In this document: positions 5,553-13,256 of the stretch, one piece after another
Position numbering within the stretch: the first letter of the stretch is position 1
Layout of the letters: every line of letters starts with the position of its first letter
Virus record (IMG/VR): IMGVR_UViG_3300028388_000929
Span: 1-24,349 of that record
Length of the DNA: 24,349 nucleotides
Strand: one strand, 5' to 3'
Source: a virus
Position numbers and translations under genes: made by a program
The notes under the pieces: generated by a model
What the model saw: the letters and a program-made list of their open reading frames with translations, nothing else
What the model was told of the DNA's origin: nothing
Databases searched by the model: none

Positions 5553-7298
5553 CTAGAAAAACACATGCGCGGGCTTGCCGTCGCTAAAATCGGCCCCCGC
5601 GTTGGAAAAGTAAGCCCCGGTTTCCTTCTCGGCCTCGGTGGCGCTACCGTAAACCGGCGCGGCATTCTCAGTGAAGAACCGATACGGCTTGTCGAACTGA
5701 TACGTTTCCGCCACCACGCGCACCGCATGACCGGGATCAAACTCGTCAACCGATATAACTTGCGCCTGCAATTCGGCAATCGCTCCGAACTCGTCCACAA
5801 ACAGGCGACTGTTGATCTTGACCAAATCCCCAGGCTCAACGCTGGCCCGGTCCTTGGCGTCCAGAACAAACGTCATCCGCACCGGCGTGTTCAGATACCG
5901 ATTGACCAGCCGCCGCGCGATGATGTTCGTCGTCGTTTCCGCACCGGCTTGACCAAGCCACGGCTGGTAGATCGTAAAGTTGCGGATGCCGTCATTGCTG
6001 GCTTGGCTTTCCGCCGTCGCGTCCACCTCAAGCGATAGGACAGAGTAATTCTCGCTGTCGTCTGTATCCTCGGTGTAATCGTTCACGCCAGACCAGTAGC
6101 TAACGCGGGTCAGGCGCAGCTTTTCGCGGTTCTCGCGGCTTGTCTCGCCCTCGATCAATTCCGCGCCCTCGGTCAGCGTGGCGAAACTCTCGCCCACGTC
6201 AGGCGGGCGGTTTGCGCGCAGCTTGTATTCCTGCCCGACCTTATCCCACCAGATTGACAGGCCAAGGTCGCAAATCTCGCCAACGGCACGAATGACCGGG
6301 ATCGGCTTGGGGATGGTTCGCGTAAGCCTGATGGTGCTTAACCACCGCTGGCACTCGCTTGTCCAATCGGCAATCGGAATGCGGCTGGAAGGCGTGGCGG
6401 CATAGGTCTGCATCAGGTCTTCCACAACGTCCTGTATCTCGCCGTCCTCGACGCGATAGCAAAGCTGCGCCGTATCATCTGCTTCGTGCGATGCCGCCTC
6501 GGACCCATCAACGCCGCGCTCCGTGATGGTCAGCACGTCACCGCTGCGCGTGTAGGTTATGACCTCGCGGCCAATAGAAACCCGACCGGATGCGTCGTAT
6601 TCGCTGCCGACACCCGATGGCGAAAGCGTCACGTCGCCGGTAAAGCCCGCGCTGATAGCCGCCCCAAGACGACCGTTAGACGGCTTGGGAACCTGCGCAA
6701 ACTCCTCGTCAAATAGCTTGGTCGGGTCTTGCACGGTCAATTCAACCTCGCCCGCGCCGTTTGGCCCGCGCACCTCTGTTGCAACGTAGGTAAAGGTTCG
6801 CATCGACGCGATGCTATCGCCGACGTAGCCGTTCTTTACCTCGACCTCAATGCCGAACAGGCTGCCGCTTCGGGCAAGCTGACGCGGCCAGAACGTCGCC
6901 CGCCCCTCGGCAAGCGGGTCATACAACCGCTCGTCAATGTAGGGGTCGGTTACTCGGTCGCTGTCTTTACCGTCGCCAAAGCGGATCACGACGCGCTCGC
7001 GCTTGCCAAGCGGCCCTTGGTCGCCGTCCACGCCGCTAAGCGATATGCGCGTGGGCGACGTGCTGACGCTCTTGAGAAACGGAAAGATGGTCTGCCCGAC
7101 AATGCCGGTGCGCTGGTTCTTGCTGAAATACAGGTCCAGCGTCGTCGGCGTGTAGTTGTCCGGGTCTTGGCACGTGGGAAACGTTTTAAAGCATTTCAGC
7201 CCCGTCCCTGCGGTGGCCGTGCAAGGTGCCGTGCCGAACGTGTTCGCACACGCCCGCAGCTTCAGCACAACGATCTGTAGCGGCTCACGGCTTGTCAT
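5553..7298 (-). CDS. Tail hub / baseplate protein with Cys-rich N-terminus
   Basis: ATG at 7298 with GGAGG 7 nt upstream. The 581-aa product begins with a Cys-rich segment, Cys17, Cys26, Cys36 and Cys43, in the pattern LRACANTFGTAPC then KCFKTFPTCQD. Similar four-Cys segments occur in tail-tip proteins of siphophages and gene transfer agents, where related proteins (lambda gpL, RcGTA hub) hold an iron-sulfur cluster; here a cluster is inference. The remainder shows beta-rich hub features: a glycine-rich region, an LTVQDPTKLFDEEF segment near 190-205, YTRSGDVLTITERGVDGS near 265-282, and a region around VEPGDLVKINSR late in the protein that is typical of baseplate hub domains. It would form the ring at the tail end through which the tape measure and DNA leave. 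Overlaps the preceding gene by 14 nt. Confidence 0.75.
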   Translation of the reverse strand: MTSREPLQIVVLKLRACANTFGTAPCTATAGTGLKCFKTFPTCQDPDNYTPTTLDLYFSKNQRTGIVGQTIFPFLKSVSTSPTRISLSGVDGDQGPLGKRERVVIRFGDGKDSDRVTDPYIDERLYDPLAEGRATFWPRQLARSGSLFGIEVEVKNGYVGDSIASMRTFTYVATEVRGPNGAGEVELTVQDPTKLFDEEFAQVPKPSNGRLGAAISAGFTGDVTLSPSGVGSEYDASGRVSIGREVITYTRSGDVLTITERGVDGSEAASHEADDTAQLCYRVEDGEIQDVVEDLMQTYAATPSSRIPIADWTSECQRWLSTIRLTRTIPKPIPVIRAVGEICDLGLSIWWDKVGQEYKLRANRPPDVGESFATLTEGAELIEGETSRENREKLRLTRVSYWSGVNDYTEDTDDSENYSVLSLEVDATAESQASNDGIRNFTIYQPWLGQAGAETTTNIIARRLVNRYLNTPVRMTFVLDAKDRASVEPGDLVKINSRLFVDEFGAIAELQAQVISVDEFDPGHAVRVVAETYQFDKPYRFFTENAAPVYGSATEAEKETGAYFSNAGADFSDGKPAHVFF

Positions 7299-8115
7299 AT
7301 GCGCGCGCCTCCACTGTAAACGCCATATAATCCTTCGGCCCTGCGTTGTTCGGCCTCATAGCCGCTCCGCGCCGCCACGAATACAGAAGGTCGCCGTATT
7401 TGGTCGGTCGCCATGCCCAAAACGCCGGTTCGCCCTTGTTCCACCGCCGCTGGAACCCCGACCACGTTGCCCCGCGCAAGAATGTGGGCGTGATCTCGGT
7501 TAGCTGCGCGGTCCACGTGCTGCCCCGCTCAACCGATGCCGATGCCACGTAATTCTGGCCCTCGGTAATGTTTGTGCGCAGGTCAACCTCCGTGGGCGTG
7601 ATCGGCGGGGAGTAGCCCTGATACAGCCCTTGCGGCAGGATGATTTCCGTCCCGAAATACGCCACGGCAATGGCCACATCATCCGTCGCGCCCGTGACCA
7701 GCACGCGCCAATCCGCCGCGCTGGTAGCAACGAACCGCCAGCCGATTGCCTGATTGTCCGAAGGCGTCACAGTCCCGGCCCCGCTGTCCGTCCAGCTTGT
7801 CCCGCCGTCCGTGCTGTATTGCACGCTGACCGTGCCGCTCACGTCCGCGATGTTGTGCGCAACGATAGCCGCAAAGGTAGGCTCCACAGCGGCCCCGTAT
7901 TGCACCGCCAGCGCCGCTTCGCTCGATCCGTCAGGCGTTGCCGTCCATGCGTCGTAGGTCGATGCCGTGGCCGCATTGGCCGCTGCCAAAACCTGCGTGC
8001 CTATGTCCGTGGAAAAGGTGCCGCCAGTGAACGCCTCGTCCGAAAAGAACGGGCGGTTAGACTGGCCCGCGCCGGATAGAGCCGTGGCCCGCGCTGATGA
8101 TACTGCAATCGTCAT
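7285..8115 (-). CDS. Distal tail protein, probable
   Basis: ATG at 8115 in an ATGA overlap with the tape measure stop; AGGTGA lies 7 nt upstream. The 276-aa product is beta-rich. It has a discoidin- or galactose-binding-like middle (VSVQYSTDGGTSWTDSG near 95-112, WRVLVTGATD near 136-145). Its C-terminal part, with WSGFQRRWNKGEPAFWAW near 218-236, is rich in Trp and Arg. It stands directly between tape measure and hub, the usual place of the distal tail protein that joins tube to tip. I do not recognise a named family; the assignment is from order and fold impression. Confidence 0.6.
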   Translation of the reverse strand: MTIAVSSARATALSGAGQSNRPFFSDEAFTGGTFSTDIGTQVLAAANAATASTYDAWTATPDGSSEAALAVQYGAAVEPTFAAIVAHNIADVSGTVSVQYSTDGGTSWTDSGAGTVTPSDNQAIGWRFVATSAADWRVLVTGATDDVAIAVAYFGTEIILPQGLYQGYSPPITPTEVDLRTNITEGQNYVASASVERGSTWTAQLTEITPTFLRGATWSGFQRRWNKGEPAFWAWRPTKYGDLLYSWRRGAAMRPNNAGPKDYMAFTVEARAYDKP

Positions 8116-9917
8116 CCTCGGATCACCTGTAGCCCGCCCCTGTCGCGCAGGTTGTCTAGGATTTGCGTCGTAATGCTGTCGATCACCGCCGGGCTTCCTG
8201 CAAGGTCGCCGCGCCCGCTAACGCCAATGTTAATGTCCAGCCTGTCCGTGGTGCCCTGCGGTGCGGTTTCTGCGGATGAAGCCCCGCCTGCGCCACCGGG
8301 CGCGCTGCCGGATCGAATGGCATTCACGAACCCCATACCCGCAGCCGCAACGGATGCCGCTGCCGCGAACTTGGCGATGAAGGGAAGCTCTGGATCGGCC
8401 AAGACCTGCGCCGCCGCCCGCGATGCATTGATAAGCGCCTCTGCCGCCGCAAGCGACCTTTGCAGGCGCAGAACCTTTTCGTTGTTCGATCCGGTCATTG
8501 CGATCAGGTTGGAAAAATACCCGGCATATGCAGAGGACCGTTGCGCAAGCGACCCTTTGGTAAGGTCATCAATGCGCTGCAGGTGCGCATCCACGGCCCG
8601 CTCCTGCGCGGTCAGGGGATCTTCAACACCGCCGCCGGTTTCGCCCCCGTCGCCGGTGCCGGAACGGCTCTCAAGCGCCGCTGCCTGCCGTGCCCGCCTG
8701 CGCACAAGTTCCATAGCCCTCTCACGCGCTCGATCCGCGTCCGTCTCGGGAATGTCGCCTGCCGCCTGCGGGGGTAAAGCACCGGACGCAATGCCCGCCC
8801 GCATCTGTCTAGCCTGAAACTCGTCGGAAAGCTGCGCGGCGTTGAGCAATTCATCTGCAAGGCGTGTCGCTTGATCGGCGGCGTTGCTGGCTGCTGTGCC
8901 GATGTCCTCTGTTGCCAGCGCGCCAATAGCCGCCGCGCGCTGAACCTCAACAAGCTGCGCGACGATATTGGCAACCTCGGGCGGGATTTGCTCCCCCTCA
9001 AACCGCATATCCCCAATAACGTCCAGCGCCGCCGATGCAGCATCGGCCACGCCGCCAAGGCCCTCTGCGCTGCCCACGGATGAAAGCGCGCGGTTTAGTT
9101 GAACAGCTTGAGCCGCAGTTAGGCCCATGCCTTCCGCCGTATCTTCTAGGTCACGCTTAATGCGATCAAAGTCTACTTGCAGAAATCCGATGCGGTTTTC
9201 GGAAACGCCCTGCTGTTGCGCACGGTCAATGCGTGTCTGCAATTCTACTAACTGGTCAAATTGGTCAGCGGCCTCGCCCAAGCTGTCGCGGATACCATCC
9301 GTTGCCCCCTCAAGCCCGCCCAGCGCCGTGGAAAGCGCCGCCTGCGCCGCGACTTGCGCCCCCCGCTGGATTTCATCGGCAAAGTCGCCAAACTCCTCCC
9401 GAAGCTGCGCAAGCGGCGTTTGCGCCAACGTCGCGGCTGACCGAAGCTGTTTGATCGCCTCGGAAAAGCCCTCCATCTTTTCTTCCGCGTCAACGGCATC
9501 CTCACCGGCACGGAACAGCGCGCCGCCTAGGGGCACCAGCACGGCCACAGCCGCGCCCGCAGCCGCGCCCAAGATGCCCATGCCGCCAAGCAACTGCGGA
9601 AGCTGCTGGCCCAGCGCCACGGTGGCAGACGTGCCCGCACCTACCTGCGTGGCAAAGTCGGCGATTTGAAAGCTGGCGTTTTGAATGCCCGGCCCCATGC
9701 GCGACATGGCCCCGCCGGTGCGCTGGATAGGCACCGCCGCGCGCTGGGATTTTCGCCCCGCACGATCCACCTCATCGCCGAACCGTTTAACCGGCCCGTC
9801 CGCACGATCCGCAGCCCGGCCAACGTCCCCAATGCCGTCCTCGGCGCGCTCAAATCCGGCCTCTGCCTGCGTGGTATCCGCGTCGATCTGAACGTTGATT
9901 TCGGGGATATCAACCAT
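8112..9917 (-). CDS. Tail tape measure protein
   Basis: The frame is open to 9962, but the ATG at 9917 has an AAAGG site 6 nt upstream and overlaps the chaperone stop by only 8 nt, giving 601 aa. The product is highly helical, rich in Ala, Gln, Asp and Arg. An N-terminal segment starts VDIPEINVQIDADT (residues 2-15). A hydrophobic Gly/Ala-rich segment lies near 105-140, long coiled-coil stretches follow, a second Ala-rich segment is near 500-535, and the C-terminus is Gly-rich. This is typical of tape measure proteins, which set tail length and pass through the tail during DNA ejection. By the rule of thumb of about 0.15 nm per residue, the tail would be near 90 nm. Preceded by the tail chaperones, as in most siphophages. 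Confidence 0.88.
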   Translation of the reverse strand: MVDIPEINVQIDADTTQAEAGFERAEDGIGDVGRAADRADGPVKRFGDEVDRAGRKSQRAAVPIQRTGGAMSRMGPGIQNASFQIADFATQVGAGTSATVALGQQLPQLLGGMGILGAAAGAAVAVLVPLGGALFRAGEDAVDAEEKMEGFSEAIKQLRSAATLAQTPLAQLREEFGDFADEIQRGAQVAAQAALSTALGGLEGATDGIRDSLGEAADQFDQLVELQTRIDRAQQQGVSENRIGFLQVDFDRIKRDLEDTAEGMGLTAAQAVQLNRALSSVGSAEGLGGVADAASAALDVIGDMRFEGEQIPPEVANIVAQLVEVQRAAAIGALATEDIGTAASNAADQATRLADELLNAAQLSDEFQARQMRAGIASGALPPQAAGDIPETDADRARERAMELVRRRARQAAALESRSGTGDGGETGGGVEDPLTAQERAVDAHLQRIDDLTKGSLAQRSSAYAGYFSNLIAMTGSNNEKVLRLQRSLAAAEALINASRAAAQVLADPELPFIAKFAAAASVAAAGMGFVNAIRSGSAPGGAGGASSAETAPQGTTDRLDINIGVSGRGDLAGSPAVIDSITTQILDNLRDRGGLQVIRG

Positions 9918-10107
9918 TCTGCGCCTTTCGCTTTGCGCGGACCGTATCGGCCCATTTGGCAATCTCGGCCTGCCGGTCTTCGGTTATGCCCGTGCCCGCC
10001 ACGCCCTGCTGTCCAGCGTAGTGGTCGGCCAACTCATACCATTCCGCCACGGTCATGTCCCAGAAGTCGGACGGCGATATGCCCCAGACGTGCGCGGCCC
10101 GGAACAT
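9910..10107 (-). CDS. Tail assembly chaperone, second reading frame (GpGT-like extension)
   Basis: The frame from the first ATG (10107) gives 65 aa, with the pattern WGISPSDFWDMTVAEWYEL at about residues 8-26. This resembles the short phage and GTA tail chaperones of the Phage_TAC_6 type (LGLxPxxFWxMTPxE). The ATG has no clear ribosome site. The same frame is open upstream, encoding an acidic linker and DWSA before that Met, and reaches back into the end of the preceding chaperone gene in the -1 frame. It is therefore probably made mainly as a frameshift extension of that gene, like gpGT of lambda, with a joint product near 201 aa. Such proteins hold the tape measure during tail assembly and leave before completion. 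Confidence 0.75.
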   Translation of the reverse strand: MFRAAHVWGISPSDFWDMTVAEWYELADHYAGQQGVAGTGITEDRQAEIAKWADTVRAKRKAQNG

Positions 10108-10151
10108 AGCCGACCAGTCTATCGGTGCACTATCGCCGCCCCCGTCATCCT

Positions 10152-10514
10152 CTACTCCGGATCGGCGAAAGCGGCGGTAAACTTTTCCCGCGTGCCCTCC
10201 GCAGGCGAAACGACAAGAATGACGGTCTGCGCAAGGCGAGTGAACCCCTCGCCGTTGTTCGACACGAAGTCCTGCTGAATTGCGCCGTAGATATCATCCT
10301 CGGACACATCATCAGCGCCAGCAGCGCGCAGAAACTCGGCCACCACAAAGGCAACCTCGCTAACCGGCGTCTTTCCGTTCCGCATTCGGTTGATGATATC
10401 CACGAAGGACGAAGGCGCAAGCTGGCCCTCAATCCGGCGCAATAGGCGATTGGATGGGGTGAACGTGTAACGTTTCCCCATCCAGCTAATCTCGTGGTCC
10501 CTGAATACCGACAT
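10152..10514 (-). CDS. Tail assembly chaperone (GpG-like)
   Basis: ATG at 10514 with AGAGG 4 nt upstream. The 120-aa product is helical and acidic, with a conserved-looking segment FTPSNRLLRRIEGQLAPSS near residues 18-36 and VAEFLRAAGADDVSEDDIY near 58-76. This is similar in layout to GTA gp10-type tail chaperones (Pfam Phage_TAC family). It lies between the tail tube and tape measure genes, the standard place. Near its end CGG GAA AAG carries a possible slippery site, and the -1 frame continues open into the next chaperone frame. The short form would be the common product and the extended form the rarer one. Confidence 0.72.
   Translation of the reverse strand: MSVFRDHEISWMGKRYTFTPSNRLLRRIEGQLAPSSFVDIINRMRNGKTPVSEVAFVVAEFLRAAGADDVSEDDIYGAIQQDFVSNNGEGFTRLAQTVILVVSPAEGTREKFTAAFADPE
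10182..10188 (-). other. Possible -1 ribosomal frameshift site in the tail chaperone gene
   Basis: The minus strand reads G GAA AAG in the zero frame, close to the lambda G GGA AAG heptamer. After slipping back one base, the frame reads without a stop through the chaperone stop at 10152 and into the downstream frame ending at 9910. The match to the canonical X XXY YYZ rule is imperfect at the second codon position, where a G-U pair would be needed. Confidence 0.5.
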
Positions 10515-10522
10515 GCTGCCTC

Positions 10523-10933
10523 TTACGGTGTTGCGGTGTAGGTGACGGCACCGGACGACATCAATTCGCCACGGATGCCAATGCTTTCCGCCCCATCATT
10601 GCCGGTGACTGCGCCATTGCCAATGAAGAAGTTACCCCCAACAGTGCCGATACCGCCAATCGTCACAGTGCCCGCGTAAAGCGCGGACGGCGCGGGATCA
10701 AGCAATTGCTCCAAAAACGCGTCATTTTCCAATACCGCCTCGAAGCTGATATTGACGCCAAAAACGCCAACATCGGGCAGCATTGTCTGCACCCCATCGT
10801 CGCTCTTGGTCGTGACAATGATGCCTTCACGGCTCACGCTGATTTCGGCGGTTGTCTGTCCTGCAATCTCAACCTCGGACCCGGTGCCGGTATCAAGGTC
10901 GATCAGGAGCGCGCGCCCTGCTTGTGCTGCCAT
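10523..10933 (-). CDS. Major tail tube protein (TP901-1/GTA type)
   Basis: ATG at 10933 with AGGAGG 7 nt upstream. The 136-aa product starts AAQAGRALLIDLDTGTGSEV and continues with an ISVSREGIIVTTKSDDG segment near residues 31-47, then VNISFEAVLENDAFLEQLL near 60-78. This is the standard arrangement of phage major tail proteins of the TP901-1 and GTA gp9 type, which build stacked rings of the tail tube. The alternating beta strands and the position just before the tail chaperones agree. Slight length shortfall against larger relatives suggests it has no extra surface domain. Confidence 0.86.
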   Translation of the reverse strand: MAAQAGRALLIDLDTGTGSEVEIAGQTTAEISVSREGIIVTTKSDDGVQTMLPDVGVFGVNISFEAVLENDAFLEQLLDPAPSALYAGTVTIGGIGTVGGNFFIGNGAVTGNDGAESIGIRGELMSSGAVTYTATP

Positions 10934-10944
10934 TTTGTGGCCTC

Positions 10945-11334
10945 CTAGTGGTCTTCGGTGCCCGTGCGGATCACCATCTCGAAAAGAGCGCGACCGTTCT
11001 GCAAAAACGACGGCCCGGTGAAGCTCCCAAGCGGGAACATATTGAACGCGCCCGTTACGGTCGGGTTAGCGCGAAGGTATCGCAAAACGGCCAGCATGTC
11101 AGCATCCGCCTGCGTAACGTCTGCCGGATCAGCCAATAGCCGCAATGATACATCAAGGAATTGAACGTGCCGGTTAATAGTCCCGGTCGGACCCGACATG
11201 CGGAAAAGAGCAACCCCGCCCGAACCGTCTAGGTCCGTGTCCGTCCAGCGGTAATAGCGCAAAGCATATGCAGAAAGCAGACCGCCATCGTCAATGATGT
11301 GCCCCTTTACGCGCTGCAATAGAACGTCGCTCAT
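10945..11334 (-). CDS. Tail terminator protein, probable
   Basis: The ATG at 11334 overlaps the preceding stop (ATGA). The 129-aa product starts with a helical segment and has RVKGHIIDDGGLLSAYALRYYRW near residues 8-30. A second helix lies near 72-88 (TQADADMLAVLRYLRANP). A beta strand at the C-terminus (ALFEMVIRT) follows. The alpha-beta pattern with a beta strand at the end, and its place between the gp10-like protein and the tail tube gene, fit the tail terminator group (lambda gpU-like, also DUF3168-type in GTA). These cap the finished tail and join it to the head. Family named from position and pattern. Confidence 0.6.
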   Translation of the reverse strand: MSDVLLQRVKGHIIDDGGLLSAYALRYYRWTDTDLDGSGGVALFRMSGPTGTINRHVQFLDVSLRLLADPADVTQADADMLAVLRYLRANPTVTGAFNMFPLGSFTGPSFLQNGRALFEMVIRTGTEDH

Positions 11335-11735
11335 AGCTTAAACGCCCTCACGATATCGTCCAGATCGTCGCGCAGAAAGTCATCCACGCCCTTCGCCAGA
11401 AAGCGATTGGACGCGCCCGGCTTTTGCCAATTCTTCTGCGGCCCCTCGTGCACGTAGATAGCATACTCTTGCACTGGCGTTCCGCTTGCCCCGGATGCCC
11501 CGGGCGCACCGTAAGCGATATACGCCAGAAACCCGGTGGAGGTTTTCAGCACCGCCCTCACGTCGCTGTTGATAAGGGCGGACGTGTCAACCGGCACATA
11601 AGGCACCGTGTTCGCATTGATTGCTTGTAGCGATACGGTCAGCATTTCCTCGGTTGCGTTTTCGACACGCTGGAAGGCACGCCGAAGCGCAGCCTGTGCC
11701 GACCGAATGCCCCTTGCTCTGACACGCACGCCCAT
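11331..11735 (-). CDS. Head-tail joining protein, HK97 gp10-like
   Basis: ATG at 11735 overlaps the preceding stop (TGATG). The 134-aa product has a helical basic N-terminus, then VPVDTSALINSDVRAVL near 47-63, AYIAYGAP near 70-77, YAIYVHEGPQKNW near 91-103, and FLAKGVDDFLRDDLDDIVR at the C-terminus. This is the familiar order of HK97-gp10-like and minor capsid or tail-completion proteins: PVDTGxL, then YAxxVHxG, then FLxxA. Such proteins work at the head-tail junction. The call is good at family level, less so for the exact role. Confidence 0.75.
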   Translation of the reverse strand: MGVRVRARGIRSAQAALRRAFQRVENATEEMLTVSLQAINANTVPYVPVDTSALINSDVRAVLKTSTGFLAYIAYGAPGASGASGTPVQEYAIYVHEGPQKNWQKPGASNRFLAKGVDDFLRDDLDDIVRAFKL

Positions 11736-12079
11736 CAGGTCATCACCACGAAATCGGGCAGACCTTCGCCAAACGTTGACGGGTCATGTTGCATTACGGC
11801 CCGCACGGTCTGCGCATCGCTTGGCGGGCTTGCATCCGTCACGTTGCCGATCTTGACCTTCCATCCCTCTTTGGGTGCGCTCGCAACCGACGCCTCTAGG
11901 TAGATGGTTTGGTTCGGCACGAACTCTTCACCCGTGCTGGAAACGCCTTGCCTGCCGCCTGCCTTGAACGAACACGCGAAGGTGCTGCGCGCCCATGCTG
12001 ACGGCTGGCTGTAGGCGTCCAGCGTCGGTGCCCAAAACGTTGCCGTTGCGGTGTATGACCATGCGCTAAAGGTTGTCAT
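11735..12079 (-). CDS. Head closure-like protein
   Basis: ATG at 12079 with only a weak upstream Shine-Dalgarno, 9 nt after the previous stop. The 114-aa product is beta-rich, with a strand segment QTIYLEASVASAPKEGWKVKIGN near residues 57-79 and an LPDFVVM end. The size, small beta-barrel look and the place between connector and gp10-like genes fit a head closure or head-tail joining protein, which seals the portal after packaging. No specific family motif is recognised. Confidence 0.5.
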   Translation of the reverse strand: MTTFSAWSYTATATFWAPTLDAYSQPSAWARSTFACSFKAGGRQGVSSTGEEFVPNQTIYLEASVASAPKEGWKVKIGNVTDASPPSDAQTVRAVMQHDPSTFGEGLPDFVVMT

Positions 12080-12088
12080 TCTCGGCTG

Positions 12089-12382
12089 TTACCCGTGAGA
12101 GCGCCAAATGACGCCCGCTTTGCCCGGTGAGTAGGCCCAAAGGTAGGCTGCGCTGCCCACGCCTGAGAAAAGCGCAGTCGCATCAATGCCCGTCTGCAGT
12201 TGCAAAGGCGCGTATCGCGGCCATTCGTCAGGCTCGCCTGTCGGCGCGCTGTCAGCGCTTGTCGCTGCGACAAACACCGCGCGCGACCCTTTGTTTTGCC
12301 AGCTTGCTGCCGTCAGCCCGCTGTCCGCGATCTGCGTCCATGTGTTTGCCGGAAGCGCGACGTTGCCGTTTGCTGCTGCCAT
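12089..12382 (-). CDS. Small beta-sandwich virion protein
   Basis: ATG at 12382 with AAGGAG 8 nt upstream. The 97-aa product has alternating beta-strand segments: NVALPANTWTQIAD near 7-20, SRAVFVAAT near 33-41, and a C-terminal AYLWAYSPGKAGVIW near 79-93. Small proteins of this pattern, with a tryptophan near the start and a LWA..SG.AGV end, occur in many phage head-gene regions and are usually annotated as virion or head decoration proteins. No enzymatic motif. The role is inferred from pattern and context. Confidence 0.55.
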   Translation of the reverse strand: MAAANGNVALPANTWTQIADSGLTAASWQNKGSRAVFVAATSADSAPTGEPDEWPRYAPLQLQTGIDATALFSGVGSAAYLWAYSPGKAGVIWRSHG

Positions 12383-12394
12383 GGTCCTGTCTCC

Positions 12395-12772
12395 TTACGT
12401 CAGCGACGCGCGGCCAACAGACCGCAGTTGAATAAAGCCATTGCGGCTGATGACGTTCAGAACGCAGCCGTATTGGTCGATGGTCCGCAGCGTTTGCAGG
12501 TAGGACGTTTCGCCCGCCGCCCGCTCTGCGTATTTGCGCGATGCGCCCGATACCGCCCGTTCTTCCAAAACCGCCCCGCGATCCGCAGCGTTCTGAACCA
12601 AGTGGCGCACGCCCAGCACCTTTAACTGCCGCTGGATCGCATCCGGCACGTTGTTCGCGTCAAGGCAAGCGTCGGCCTGATCCACAACGGCGATAAAGCC
12701 TACGATATCGGCCTCACTGGCTTGCGTCGTGAAGCCGTCCTGAACGTCGGCAAGTCTGATTGAAGCGGCCAT
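12395..12772 (-). CDS. Head-tail connector (gp6/adaptor-like)
   Basis: ATG at 12772, 3 nt after the previous stop, with a GGGG site 5 nt upstream. The 125-aa product is mainly helical, with DQADACLDANNVPDAIQRQLKVLGVRHLVQ near residues 30-60 (described here in two parts), then a segment GAVLEERAVSGASRKYA near 66-82. It ends with a beta strand pair. Proteins with this helix set and an R..SRKYA-like loop are typical of head-tail adaptor (gp6-like) proteins that sit below the portal. It follows the capsid genes in the right order. Moderate confidence. Confidence 0.6.
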   Translation of the reverse strand: MAASIRLADVQDGFTTQASEADIVGFIAVVDQADACLDANNVPDAIQRQLKVLGVRHLVQNAADRGAVLEERAVSGASRKYAERAAGETSYLQTLRTIDQYGCVLNVISRNGFIQLRSVGRASLT

Positions 12773-12774
12773 AC

Positions 12775-12972
12775 CTACCCCTCGTCCGGTGTGATTTGTC
12801 TTTCGGGCGGCTGGCCCTCAGCCAGCGCAATATCAAAGTCGATTGAAACCGTCGCTGTGCCGCTGCCCCCATCGACATACGCCGACAGCGGCGTCGAGGT
12901 GGGGAAACCCGTCGCCGTGTTCAAATCAAGCCATTGCCCGGTTAGGGGCGCAGGTCCGATGGGGGCAGACAC
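12775..12972 (-). CDS. Small hypothetical protein
   Basis: A GTG start at 12972, 3 nt after the preceding TAA, with only a GAGG directly before it, so translation probably depends on reinitiation. The 65-aa product is Thr-, Pro- and Gly-rich with a beta-like middle (TATVSIDFDIAL near 39-50) and an acidic end. I do not recognise it. Position suggests a head-tail region accessory or decoration protein. Confidence 0.5.
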   Translation of the reverse strand: MSAPIGPAPLTGQWLDLNTATGFPTSTPLSAYVDGGSGTATVSIDFDIALAEGQPPERQITPDEG

Positions 12973-12975
12973 CTC

Positions 12976-13197
12976 TTACGCCCGCGCCTTGGCCGCTTCT
13001 GCGGTCTTGGAGCCAGCGGGATTGGTCACGGCAGAACGGGCCTTGCCGTCGTCCTCTACCGTCACAAGCCCTGCCCACTTGGCAGGGACGGAAGCTGCGC
13101 CGATGGTGAACGTGTCGCCGGGGCGAACCCGCACCGGCTTGCCTTCGCCGTCGAAGGTCACGAAATTCAGCTTGGGGCTGATGCATTTCAGTTTCAT
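12976..13197 (-). CDS. Small beta-rich head-region protein
   Basis: The open frame is longer, but the ATG at 13197 has GAGGA 7 nt upstream and follows a terminator hairpin; the 73-aa form is chosen. The product starts MKLKCISPKLNFVTFDG and has a short beta pattern (VRVRPGDTFTI near 23-33, WAGLVTVEDDGK near 42-53) and an Ala/Lys-rich tail. Short proteins of this type between capsid and connector genes are common in siphophages but poorly studied. They may be decoration or assembly aids. Confidence 0.7.
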   Translation of the reverse strand: MKLKCISPKLNFVTFDGEGKPVRVRPGDTFTIGAASVPAKWAGLVTVEDDGKARSAVTNPAGSKTAEAAKARA

Positions 13198-13223
13198 GGA
13201 TGTATCCTCGGAATGTGCAAAGA

Positions 13224-13249
13224 GGCGCGGCCCGGTGAAAGGCCGCGCC
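13224..13249 (-). terminator. Rho-independent-like terminator after the major capsid gene
   Basis: On the minus strand a perfect 9-bp GC stem (GGCGCGGCC with GGCCGCGCC) encloses an 8-nt loop and is followed by TCTTTG. The T tract is weak, so read-through is likely. It sits in the 59-nt gap after the capsid stop and before the next ribosome site, a usual place to lower expression after the most abundant protein. Confidence 0.7.
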
Positions 13250-13256
13250 CAAATGG

